Source: Bufo bufo (lineage: Eukaryota; Chordata; Amphibia; Anura; Bufonidae). From it: DNA of 64,000 bases. Position 1 is the stretch's first letter, and each line of letters opens with the position of its first letter. The notes under the pieces are model-generated. The model searched no databases and was not told the origin of the DNA. It saw only the letters and a program-made list of their open reading frames with translations. Shown piece after piece: positions 45,480-55,330 of this stretch. Location: positions 302,816,622 through 302,880,621 of the forward strand of contig NC_053390.1 in NCBI RefSeq assembly GCF_905171765.1, given 5' to 3'. Both the position numbers and the translations under genes were made by a program.

Positions 45480-47061
45480 CACTGCTCAAAAAAATAAAGG
45501 GAACACTTAAACAACACAATGTAACTCCAAGTCAATCACACTTCTGTGAAATCAAACTGTCCACTTAGGAAGCAACACTGAGTGACAATCAATTTCACAT
45601 GCTGTTGTGCAAATCGGATAGACAACAGGTGGAAATTATAGGCAATTAGCAAGACACCCCCAATAAAGGAGTGGTTCTGCAGGTGGTGACCACAGATCAC
45701 TTCTCAGTTCCTATGCTTCCTGGCTGATGTTTTGGTCACTTTTGAATGCTGGCGGTGCTTTCACTCTATTGGTAGCATGAGACGGAGTCTACAACCCACA
45801 CAAGTGGCTCAGGTAGTGCAGCTTATCCAGGATGGCACATCAATGCGAGCTGTGGCAAGAAGGTTTGCTGTGTCTGTGAACGTAGTGTCCAGAACATGGA
45901 GGCGCTACCAGGAGACAGGCCAGTACATCAGGAGACGTGGAGGAGGCCATAGGAGGGCAACAACCCAGCAGCAGGACCGCTACCTCCGCCTTTGTGCAAG
46001 GAGGAACAGGAGGAGCACTGCCAGAGCCCTGCAAAATGACCTCCAGCAGGCCACAAATGTGCATGTGTCTGCTCAAACGGTCAGAAACAGACTCCATGAG
46101 GGTGATATGAGGGCCTGACGTCCACAGGTGGGGGTTGTGCTTACAGCCCAACACCGTGCAGGACGTTTGGCATTTTCCAGAGAACACCAATATTGGCAAA
46201 TTCGCCACTGGCGCCCTGTGCTCTTCACAGATGAAAGCAGGTTCACACTGAGCACATATGACAGACATGACAGAGTCTTGAGATGCCGTGGAGAACGTTC
46301 TGCTGCCTGCAACATCCTCCAGCATGACCGGTTTGGCATTTGGTCAGTAATGGTGTGGGGTGGCATTTCTTTGGAGGGCCGCACAGCCCTCCATGTGCTC
46401 GCCAGAGGTAGCCTGACTGCCATTAGGTACCGAGATGAGATCCTCAGACCCCTTGTGAGACCATATGCTGGTGCGGTTGGCCCTGGGTTCCTCCTAATGC
46501 AAGACAATGCTAGACCTCATGTGGCTGGAGTGTGTCAGCAGTTCCTGCAAGACGATGGCATTGATGCTATGGACTGGCCTGCCCGTTCCTCAGACCTGAA
46601 TTCAATTGAGCACATATGGGACATCATGTCTCGCTCTATCCACCAACGTCACGTTGCACCACAGACTGTCCAGGAGTTGACAGATGCTTTAGTCCAGGTC
46701 TGGGAGGAGATCCCTCAGGAGACCGTCCGCCACCTCATCAGGAGCATGCACAGGCGTTGTAGGGAGGTCATATAGGCATGTGGAGGCCACACACACTACT
46801 GAGCATCATTTTGACTTGTTTTAAGGACATTATATCAAAGTTGGATCAGCCTGTAGTGTGTTTTTCCACTTTAATTTTGAGGGCGACTCCAAATCCAGAC
46901 CTCCATGGGTTGAAAAATTTGATTTCCATTTTTTAATTTTTGTGTGATTTTTTTGTCAGCACATTCAACTATGTAAAGAACAAGGTATTTCAGAAGAATA
47001 TTTAATTAATTCAGATCTAGGATGTGTTATTTTTGTGTTCCCTTCATTTTTTTGAGCAGTG
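45480..47061 (+). mobile_element. Tc1-like transposon B
   Basis: A 1582-bp element with ends CACTGCTCAAAAAAATAAAG and its reverse ATTTTTTTGAGCAGTG, flanked by TA. Only TATATA separates it from element A: both inserted in the same TA microsatellite. One plus-strand transposase, interrupted by a single nonsense codon. Confidence 0.95.
45777..46775 (+). pseudogene. Tc1-like transposase B, single stop codon
   Basis: The likely start is the ATG at 45777 ([20 protein letters not shown]); the frame also extends upstream to 45732. Helix-turn-helix region [20 protein letters not shown] and basic [12 protein letters not shown], then [14 protein letters not shown]. An in-frame TGA at 46116-46118, plausibly from CGA, lies between [12 protein letters not shown] and the catalytic half. 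Catalytic motifs are in place: LFTDESRFTL, MQDNARPHVAG and SIEHIWDIMSRS, matching DD34E. No frameshift is visible from start to the stop at 46773-46775, so one base separates this copy from an open frame. Confidence 0.94.
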
Positions 47062-47509
47062 TATATATAAATAAAAAAAAAGCAGACTGATGCACTAGCC
47101 CTAAAAAGGGCTTTTTGGGGTGCTGTCAGGACGCTGTCCTTACAGCAGATCAGATGAGTCTTTGAGGACTGGAGTGGACACAGAACACTGGCCTAGCTAA
47201 CGATTTCCCTATTAATTCAGCAGCAGCAGCAGCAGCAGCACTCTCCCTGCTCTCACTAACACTGCAGCTTCAGAATGAGATGATGGATGCTGTCCTTGCT
47301 TTTTGATAGGAGGTGGGAGGGTCTGGGAGGGAGGGTATGCTGATTGGCTGGAATGTGTTTGCTGACTGTGAGGTACAGGGTCAAAGTTTGCTCAATGATG
47401 ACGTATAGGGGGCGGACCGAACATCGCATATGTTCGCCCACCGCGGCGAACGCAAACAAGCGATGTTCGCCAGGAACTGTTTGCCGGCGAATAGTTCGGG
47501 ACATCTCTA
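47062..47509 (-). other. 5' terminal region of the minus-strand hAT
   Basis: It contains a seven-copy CAG run (47218-47238) and, near the end, dense GCGAAC/GTTCGC motifs (47415-47505) like those at the other terminus. No gene. Confidence 0.7.
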
Positions 47510-49147
47510 CCTATCAACAGTCCAACACCAAACTCCTTCAGCGTTGACATTTCATGAGATATGACAGATAAGTGCTCCCATTCATTGGCTGTTTCCCAGG
47601 TCGGTATGCTATCTCGATCTAGAGATATATCGTCTTTTGTATAAGCTGGAGGTAGATCTAATGTGCAGTTTGAATGAAGTCCTCTAGTTCTCAGTCCTTT
47701 TGACCCTTTGACTGTTCACTAATGTGTCTCTCCCCATCATTGTGTTGAGTTTGAGCTTCACTGGTTCTGTAGCCACTTGTCATTTCTTGCAGATTTCTTG
47801 ATCAATGAAGGTGATGTCACTCTGGGCATACAGTAGCGCATAGGCGTGTACCTTCTTGTTCCTCCTTTTAAGATTTCAAATGCATACTGGTACAACCATT
47901 GATGTGCCATTGCTTTCTCCTTCCCTCACTCTGCAAGAGAATTCTGATACTTTCTTTTCTTTGTTAGTATCTTTAGGTATTGAGGATCTATCCTTCTTTG
48001 GACGTTCTTCATGTAGTGGTGTAGGATGGCGTCCATTGCAAATGCTGCATGTGGCCTTTTCTTAGGCATCTGAAACATAGTTGGTTATCCAGCACAAATT
48101 TTTTCTTTTCTTCTGGGGACTTCGCCTTCAATTGTTGGCACTTATGTATGGAGTGGCTCTCTCAACAGAACATACACTTGAAGGTAGTCTGAAGATTTGT
48201 CGGTTCTGTCTCTCTACTGATCCCAGTAGTGACTTTAAACTTGCTCTCATAGCTATCTGGACCTTTAGCTGCTGTGTTGGTTGCAAAGCTAGTTTCTCTT
48301 GCATGTCTTATCTGTCTTGCAGGCCTTTCTTCAAAGGATTTTTAGACGTAAGATGATGTTACTGGATTACATGCTATCCGTGCTTCCTTATTGACAAACT
48401 CAGAGAACTCTTTAAAACTTGGGAAGTTCTTTCCTAGATCTAACTGTTCAGTCACGTAGCGATTCCATCTAGGAACCACTTCTTCAGGTAGCTTAGTTAG
48501 CATCCTGTGGTTTTCTAAATAGTCGTTCAGTACTTCCAGTTTTTGAACAGGTAGGATCGCATTGCTGCATGCTTGCAGGAAGTCACTGTACTCTTGGAGT
48601 CTGAAGTGTTCTTTAGGACCTATTTTAGGCCAGTTATTCAATTTCTCTCTAAAATCTCTTTGTACTAAGAAAGGATGACCATATCTTGCATTACATTTCT
48701 CCCAAGCTTGCTTGTAGGCTTCATCATCTTTTCTATAGAAGTTACCTTCAAGACCTTTCTTTGCTTCCCCACAAACATATCTCTGAAGGTAGAATAACTT
48801 GTCGATTGGACTGAAGCAATGATGTTCAATGATCATTTCAAAACTTGCCTTCCACTCTATGAACTTCAGTACGTCTCCTGAAAATACAGAGGGTTCCGGC
48901 AGGGGAAGTCTAGCGAGGACTGTTCTCTGTTGTCCTGTTCGTACAATAGTTGTAACACTCTCCTGAGCATTGCCGTGACATCTAGGAATAGAATCATCCT
49001 GTTCTATTTTCTCACTTAGTTCTGCATTAGGTGAGTCCTTTTCTTTAACTTTTCTGGTAGAGATGGAGGTTAAATTCACACTCCTTTTTCCTAATACTGG
49101 ACTAGACCTCTCTTTGTTTTTCTGAGCAGGGATGGAAGGATAATAAC
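47510..49147 (-). pseudogene. BEL/Pao retrotransposon gag-protease relic
   Basis: Minus-strand gag: LPLPEPSVFSGDVLKFIEWK, then FSPIDKLFYLQRYVCGEAKK (the BEL/Pao gag region), open until a stop at 48342. After it, in the same strand with several stops, come zinc-finger pieces (CMFC*ESHSIHKC; LDNQLCFRCLRKGHM; CNGRHP) and a retropepsin-like domain (TSMVVPVC, YALLYAQSDITFID) in which the usual first Asp of the DTQSD-type active site is Tyr. The N-terminus is cut at 49147/49148 by a hAT end; the apparent frame start at 49247 is a chimera. The rest of pol is cut at 47510. No LTR is seen. Confidence 0.85.
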
Positions 49148-50403
49148 TAGAGTTGAACGGACACATGGATGTTCGGGTTCGACGGGTTCGGCCGAACTTC
49201 ACAAAAAAGTTCAAGTTCGGGACCCGAACTTGACCCGAACTTGACACCGAACCCCATTGAAGTCAATAAGGACCTGAAATTTTGAGCACTAAAATGGCTA
49301 TACAAATTTAAAGGAAAGGGCTAGAGGGCTGCAAATGGCATCAAAATGTGGTTAAAAGCATGGCAAGTGCTCTGCAAACAAATGTGGATAGGGAAATTAC
49401 TTTAACCTGTTCCGGACACATGACGTACCGGTATGGCATGTTGTCCCGGTACATAAGGACACATGACACACGCTCGGCGGGCGGTGATCGGGACTCGGTA
49501 CCTGCTCAAATCATTGAGCAGGCACCTTGGCTAAATGCGCCGGGGGGTAAATTCAGACCTGCGGTTTGCTGCATTTCCGGGTTATTCGGGTCTCTGGGGA
49601 CCCGATAACCCCGAACAGGATGGTTATCGGTGGTGTGATAATACACCACCAATCACCATCCTTAGATCCTGAGTGGTGATGGTGACATCACCTCTCAGGA
49701 TCGCACTCATTGGCCGGCTGCAGGGGCGGGAGGTTCAAATTACTGCAGCGCTCCTCTCCTCCTCCTTTTGTGTCCGGGAGTCGAGGAGAGAGGAGCGCTG
49801 CACGTCGGATTTGCGCAAGGATCATCAGAGCCAGCACCCCAGCACCCCCATCTGTGCCCCAGCACCCCCATCTGTGCCCCAGCACCCCCAGCACCCAGGT
49901 AATTAGGGACAAGTTAGATTAGGCAGGGATATTTTAGGGAAAGTTAGCGAGAAGAAAAAAAATATACATTTCTGATTGCATCACCCTAAATCGGGTGTCT
50001 GGGGTCCACAGCACAGCTGTGTGACCCTAGACCCCCCAGGGGTGCTGCAGCTTGCCCCCCTGCCCCCCCCCAACCTCCCACAACTTTTTTTTTGGGCGCA
50101 AGCAGTTATATATATATTTTTGTGCATACGCTGACTGTGGCCGGCCACTCTTAGCGTCCGGCCACTGTTAGCGCATCACACACCCCACCGCTGATCAACT
50201 TCGGATGGTTGATCAGCGATTTAGAATTTTTCTATTTTTTTTTCACATTTTTTGATCTTTTTTTAGTTTAAGTTTTAGTTTAGTCTTTTTTTTTTTGTCT
50301 GTTAGGCTTAGGGTGAGTTCGCGAACACCCGTGCCCCCACACACACGCACACCAAATAAAGATTTACGTGCATTCACATACACACGCAGACACACACTCC
50401 CCT

Positions 50404-50642
50404 ATGGCCCGCCAGATGTTCTCGGCCGAGGAGGCATACGCCCTGCTTGCCTCCGACTCCGAGAGTCCCAGTGAGGATGAGGATGACACCACTTTCCTTT
50501 TGTCATCCGAGTCCTCATCATCATCTAGCGATGAGGATGAGCCCCCAAGGCTGTGTAGACGCCGGGCGGAGCAAGGGGACCGCCATGCTAGGGACCCTGT
50601 GGCCCACCCTAGTACGAGCAGCTCTGGGGCTCGTACTGGTTT
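50404..50642 (+). CDS. piggyBac-like transposase, N-terminal part (partial)
   Basis: The ATG at 50404 gives MARQMFSAEEAYALLASDSE, followed by an acidic and Ser-rich stretch with DEDDTTFLLSSES and DEDEPPRLCRRRA. This is the usual start of amphibian piggyBac-type transposases (a short motif, then an acidic region before the catalytic domain). It runs open into the 100-base gap. The sequence after the gap is non-coding 3' material of the family, so the catalytic domain is missing from this copy, or was collapsed at the gap. An in-frame ATG at 50368 in a CA-rich stretch is less likely as start. Confidence 0.65.
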
Positions 50643-50742
50643 NNNNNNNNNNNNNNNNNNNNNNNNNNNNNNNNNNNNNNNNNNNNNNNNNNNNNNNNNN
50701 NNNNNNNNNNNNNNNNNNNNNNNNNNNNNNNNNNNNNNNNNN
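50643..50742. other. Assembly gap (100 N)
   Basis: Exactly 100 N, usually a placeholder of unknown true size. It falls just where the piggyBac transposase should continue, so the element's real length and coding state cannot be judged. Confidence 0.99.
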
Positions 50743-51169
50743 CCCCATTTTGGAAAGAAGACACCCCAAGGTATTCAATGAGGGGCATGGCGAGTTCATA
50801 GAAATTTTTTTTTTTTGGCACAAGTTAGCGGAAATTGATATTTTTAATTTTTTTCTCACAAAGTCTCCCGTTCCGCTAACTTGGGACAAAAATTTAAATC
50901 TTTCATGGACTCAATATGCCCCTCACGGAATACCTGGGGGTGTCTTCTTTCCGAAATGGGGTCACATGTGGGGTATTTATACTGCCCTGGCATTCTAGGG
51001 GCCCTAAAGCGTGAGAAGAAGTCTGGAATATAAATGTCTAAAAAATTTTACGCATTTGGATTCCGTGAGGGGTATGGTGAGTTCATGTGAGATTTTATTT
51101 TTTGACACAAGTTAGTGGAATATGAGACTTTGTAAGAAAAAAAAAAAAAAATTCCGCTAACTTGGGCCA

Positions 51170-52640
51170 AAAAAATATCTGAATGGAGCCTTACAGAGGG
51201 GTGATCAATGACAGGGGGGTGATCAATGACAGGGGGGTGATCAATGACAGGGGGGTGATCAGGGAGTCTATATGGGGTGATAACCACAGTCATTGATCAC
51301 GCCCCTGTAAGGCTTCATTCAGACGTCCGGATGCGTTTTGCGGATCCGATCCATCTATCAGTGGATCCGTAAAAATCATGCGGACGTCTGAATGGAGCTT
51401 TACAGGGGGGTAATCAATGACAGGGGGGTAATCAGGGAGTCTATATGGGGTGATTACCACAGTCATTGATCACGCCCCTGTAAGGCTTCATTCAGACGTC
51501 CGGATGCGTTTTGCGGATCCGATCCATCTATCAGTGCATCCGTAAAAATCATGCGGACATCTGAATGGAACTTTACAGGGGGGTAATCAATGACAGGAGG
51601 GTGATCAGGGAGTCTATATGGGGTGATCACCACAGTCATTGATCATGCCCCTGTAAGGCTTCATTCAGACGTCCGGATGCGTTTTGCGGATCGGATCCAT
51701 CTATCAGTGCATCCGTAAAAATCATGCGGACATCTGAATGGAGCTTTACAGGGGGGTGATCAGGGAGTCTATATGGGGTGATCACCACAGTCATTGATCA
51801 TGCCCCTGTAAGGCTTCATTCAGACGTCCGGATGCGTTTTGCGGATCCGATCCATCTATCAGTGCATCCGTAAAAATCATGCGGACATCTGAATGGAGCT
51901 TTACAGGGGGGTGATCAGGGAGTCTATATGGGGTGATCACCACAGTCATTGATCATGCCCCTGTAAGGCTTCATTCAGACGTCCGGATGCGTTTTGCGGA
52001 TCGGATCCATCTATCAGTGCATCCGTAAAAATCATGCGGACATCTGAATGGAGCTTTACAGGGGGGTGATCAGGGAGTCTATATGGGGTGATCACCACAG
52101 TCATTGATCATGCCCCTGTAAGGCTTCATTCAGACGTCCGGATGCGTTTTGCGGATCGGATCCATCTATCAGTGCATCCGTAAAAATCATGCGGACATCT
52201 GAATGGAGCTTTACAGGGGGGTGATCAGGGAGTCTATATGGGGTGATCACCACAGTCATTGATCATGCCCCTGTAAGGCTTCATTCAGACGTCCGGATGC
52301 GTTTTGCGGATCGGATCCATCTATCAGTGCATCCGTAAAAATCATGCGGACATCTGAATGGAGCTTTACAGGGGGGTGATCAATGACAGGGGTGTAATCA
52401 ATGACAGGGGGGGTGATCAGGGAGTCTATATGGGGTGATAACCACAGTCATTGATCACGCCCCTGTAAGGCTTCATTCAGACGTCCGGATGCGTTTTGCG
52501 GATCCGATCCATCTATCAGTGGATCCGTAAAAATCATGCGGACATCTGAATGGAGCTTTACAGGGGGGTGATCAATGACAGGGGGGTAATCAATGACAGG
52601 GGGGTGATCAGGGAGTCTATATGGGGTGATCAGGGGCTAA
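51170..52640 (+). repeat. 155-bp tandem repeat in the piggyBac element
   Basis: About nine copies. CAGGGAGTCTATATGGGGTG recurs at 51761, 51916, 52071 and 52226, exactly 155 bp apart, with longer units at both edges that add GATCAATGACAGGGGGGT repeats. The unit also contains CATTCAGACGTCCGGATGCG. The inner copies are almost identical. Confidence 0.95.
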
Positions 52641-52712
52641 TAAGGGGTTAATAAGTGACGGGGGGGTGTAGTGTAGTGTAGTGGTGCTTGGGGGGACTTT
52701 ACTGAGCTACCT

Positions 52713-53028
52713 GTGTCCTCTGGTGGTCGATCCAAACAAAGGGGACCACCAGAGGACCAGGTAGCAGTTATATTAGACGCTGTTATCAAAACAGCGTCTA
52801 ATATACCTGTTAGGGGTTAAAAAAAACACATCTCCAGCCTGCCAGCGAACGATCGCCGCTGGCAGGCTGGAGATCAACTCTCTTACCTTCCGTTCCTGTG
52901 AGCGCGCGCGCCTGTGTGCGCGCGTTCACAGGAAATCTCGGCCATCGCGAGATGACGCATATATGCGTGACTCTGCGCATGGCTGCCACCTCCGGAACGC
53001 GATCCTGCGTTAGGCGGTCCGGAGGTGG
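52713..53028. repeat. Hairpin series at the piggyBac right end
   Basis: Four successive inverted repeats: GTCCTCTGGTGGTC / GACCACCAGAGGAC, ATTAGACGCTGTT / AACAGCGTCTAAT, CTCCAGCCTGCCAGC / GCTGGCAGGCTGGAG, and CCTGTGAGCGCGCGC / GCGCGCGTTCACAGG. Such subterminal palindromes are common in non-autonomous elements; a role in transposase binding is only inferred. Confidence 0.75.
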
Positions 53029-53055
53029 TTAAGCTAGGGGGGCTGAAGTGGTTAA

Positions 53056-53890
53056 AAAAAAATAATAATAATAATTGTCATTAACATTTTCGGGTGAAAT
53101 TCACCAATTTTTGGGTGTATAGTACCACTGCTATACCTAGTATGCCGGTTAACAAAAAAATATATTTATCAGTTACATTTGTAGCTGAAATTCAACAATT
53201 TTTGGGTGTGAAGTACCACTGCTATACCTAGTAGACAGGTTAAAAAAATAAAATAAAATTATCATTAACATTTTCGGGTGAAATTCACCAATTTTTGGAT
53301 GTATAGTACCACTGCTATACCTAGTAGGCCGGTTAAAAAAAAAGAAAAAATTGTCATTAACATTTTCTGGTGAAATTCACCAATTTTTGGTACCACTACT
53401 ATACCTAGTAGGCCAGTTAAAAAAATAAATAAATAAATAAATAAATAAAATAAATTGTCATTAACATTTTCGGGTGAAATTCACCAATTTTTGGGTGTGA
53501 AGTACCACTGCTATACCTAGTAGATGGGTAAAACAATAAAAAAATTTGTCTCTTACATTTTAAGGTGAAAATCACTAATTTTTGGGTGTGATGTACCAAT
53601 GCTTTACCTAGTAGGCCGGTTAATAAAAAAAAATACATTTGTCAATTACATTTTATGGTCACCTCCTCTACCACTCCTCTACCTAGTTGACAGCTTAATA
53701 AATTTCGATAATTTTAATTTTACATTTTCGGGTGACAATAAACAATTGTTTTCTGCCATAGACCCCTGCTCTACCAAGTAGACAGGTTAATTGATTTCTG
53801 TAATTTTTCTGTTACATTCTTAGGTTGACATTATACAATTTTAGATGTGAATAAACCCCTGCTCTGCATAGGTGACAGGGAATAAAATTT
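53056..53890 (+). repeat. About 90-bp tandem repeat in the hAT derivative
   Basis: Degenerating copies of a unit with CATTTTCGGGTGAAATTCAC and GTACCACTGCTATACCTAGT, separated by A-rich runs (including an AAAT microsatellite near 53419-53447). It is probably the 5' leader array of this hAT family, parallel to the leader arrays of the other hATs here. Copies become more diverged to the right. Confidence 0.85.
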
Positions 53891-54162
53891 CTGAAATGTT
53901 TCTTTAATTGATGCGCGCCACCTCCTTTGATTCAATGCTTAAACTTAAGCAAGTTGTACCACATTTAAGCTTTAATACTTTGTCCCACATTTCCGCTATA
54001 CTCATTTGCGCCTCAATAGCTTTTCCCACAATTCCGCTTGACTCTTTTGGCCCACATTTGGGCTTCTGTAATTTGTCCCACATTTGCACCTCAATAACTT
54101 TTCCCACATTTCTTCTTGATTCCAATTTTTTTAAATAAAAGTAATAATCTCCCTTAAATTTG
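53891..54162 (+). repeat. Degenerate repeats before the 18S fragment
   Basis: Imperfect copies of a 25-40-bp phrase around TTTGTCCCACATTT and CCGCTT/CTTTTCCCACA. No coding sequence is seen. Confidence 0.5.
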
Positions 54163-54271
54163 GTCTCTTTTTCTCACGCTTCCTCTCCGGCCTGGAACCC
54201 TGATTCCCCGCCACCCGTAATCACCATGGTAGGCGCATAAAAGAACATCGAAAGTTGATAGAGCAGATATC
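54163..54271 (-). pseudogene. Antisense 18S rRNA fragment inside the hAT derivative
   Basis: On the minus strand it reads CTATCAACTTTCGATG, GCGCCTACCATGGTGA, TACGGGTGGCGGGGAATCAG and CCGGAGAGGAAGCGTGAGAA, the 18S rRNA 5'-domain segment also present at 32.9 kb, in the same order and spacing. Each copy has its own substitutions (here GCGCCTACC is kept, which the other lost), so they derive separately from rDNA. It lies next to the transposase C-terminal relic and appears to be part of the element. Confidence 0.88.
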
Positions 54272-54290
54272 AAATTGGATTGTGCCAGCA

Positions 54291-54377
54291 CCTGAGCTTG
54301 CCCTTTACGCCTTGGAGGTGCTGGCCTGCCCTGCAGCCGGTGTATTGTCTGAATGTGTGTTTAGCACGACTGGAGGG
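54291..54377 (+). pseudogene. hAT transposase C-terminal relic
   Basis: It reads PELALYALEVLACPAAGVLS and then ECVFSTTGG, matching PELAFYALEMLACPAASVLS of the 13.7-kb hAT. It is a short piece of the dimerisation region, without the upstream core and without the last residues. Confidence 0.88.
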
Positions 54378-54834
54378 TTATATTTCCCAATGTTTTGGGG
54401 TGTACCCTAATTTAAAAAAATAAATTTAAAACCAAAAAGCAGTGTAGGCTTCCTCCTCCTCCTCCTTCACCGCCACTTCCACCTACACCGCCACATCCAC
54501 CGCCTCCTCAACCTCCTTCTCTATATGGACCTGTCCTCCTAGATCAAGATTATAAATTTTAATTTTTACGTATTTTATGCTATTTTAAGTCATTTCCCTA
54601 TCCACAGCACTTGCCATGCTCTTAACCACATTTTGACGCCATTTGCAGCCCTCTAGCCCTTTCCATTACATTTTTACAGCCATTTTAGTGCTCAAAAGTT
54701 CGGGTCACCATTGACTTCAATGGGGTTCGGGGTCAAGTTCGGTTCAAGTTTGGGTCCCGAACTCGAACTGTTTTCCGAAGTTCGGCCGAACCCGTCGAAC
54801 CCTAACATCCAGGTGTTCGCTCAACTCTACTTAT

Positions 54835-55330
54835 TAGCCGTTGTGTGGTTAAGTGTGAAAATTGCCTATTTGTCATGTATTACTGGCAAAATACAAATAT
54901 ATTCGCTTTTTTTTGTTGCACTTATCTGTTGAAAAGCCTTACAAATATATTCGCCGTTCATCATTGAACTTATCTGTTGAAAAGCCTTTTGTGTAAAAAT
55001 AGAAAAAAAATAGCGCCTAATTGCCATTCAACTGTGCAGTGAGATATTTTTCAACACAGTTTGCCGTGTATTACTGGCGAAATACAAATATATTCACCTT
55101 TCATCGTTGCACTTTTCTGTTAAAAAGCCTTTTGTGTAAAAATAGAAAAAAAATTGTGCCTAATTGCCGTTCAACTGTGCAGTGAGATATTTTACAACAC
55201 AGTTTGCCTTATATTACGGCGAAATACAAATATATTCGCATTTTATTGTTGCACTTTTCTGTTGAAAAGCCTTTTGTGTAAAAATAGAAAAAAATAGGGC
55301 CTAATTGCCGTTCAACGGTGCAGTGAGATA
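54835..55330 (+). repeat. About 143-bp tandem repeat, left part
   Basis: Units with TATCTGTTGAAAAGCCTTTT, GTGTAAAAATAGAAAAAAA, and GCCGTTCAACGGTGCAGTGA; CAGTGAGAT recurs about every 142-143 bp. It is the leader of the next hAT and is interrupted by a Tc1-like element that uses the TA of GAGATA. Confidence 0.9.

Larger units (their letters stand above)
38622..47509 (-). mobile_element. hAT transposon, GTTCGCGAAC family, minus strand
   Basis: The left end is CAGAGATGTCGCAAAC and the right end GTTCGGGACATCTCTA; subterminal regions are full of TTCGCGAACGGCGAACGCG-type motifs. The transposase is on the minus strand, so the 5' end is on the right. Contents from right to left: terminal region, CAG run, two Tc1-like elements in a TA microsatellite, 131-bp repeats, transposase pseudogene, 3' region. 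Bases flanking the ends (GTGCTAGA; CCTATCAA) are not duplicated and belong to different elements (hAT relic; BEL/Pao), so the two ends need not come from one insertion. A C-terminal dimerisation region is absent. Confidence 0.82.
49406..53028 (+). mobile_element. piggyBac-like element
   Basis: Bounded by TTAA at 49402-49405 and 53029-53032, with ends CCTGTTCCGGAC and GTCCGGAGGTGG as imperfect inverted repeats. It has an N-terminal piggyBac-type reading frame, a sequence gap, a large 155-bp tandem array and a series of hairpins near the right end. The empty target is preserved in the paralogous hAT arm (TTAA at 54585-54588). Beyond the right TTAA a 19-bp piece (53033-53051) ends in another TTAA (53052-53055), as if a second element end had been left there. 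Confidence 0.78.
49148..54829 (+). mobile_element. hAT derivative with inverted 3' ends
   Basis: The left end (TAGAGTTGAACGGACACATG) and the right end (AGGTGTTCGCTCAACTCTA) are inverted copies not only at the termini but for about 250 bp: the left 49148-49405 is the reverse complement of about 54580-54829, including GCAGCCCTCTAGCCCTTTCC and CCATTGACTTCAATGGGGTT. Both match the 3' end of the 13.7-kb hAT. A hAT C-terminal coding relic lies near the right end. Flanking 8-mers (ATAATAAC; CTTATTAG) do not match. It may be a fold-back derivative or two copies joined head to head. A piggyBac-like element sits in the left arm. Confidence 0.75.

Noticed and set aside
48342..49247. The full 301-codon frame as one gag protein
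   Set aside because: The first 33 or so codons (49148-49247) are hAT terminal sequence; only 49147 downward is BEL/Pao.
50368..50998. Reading frames that run through the N gap
   Set aside because: Frame continuity over unknown bases is not evidence. The sequence after the gap is non-coding element sequence.
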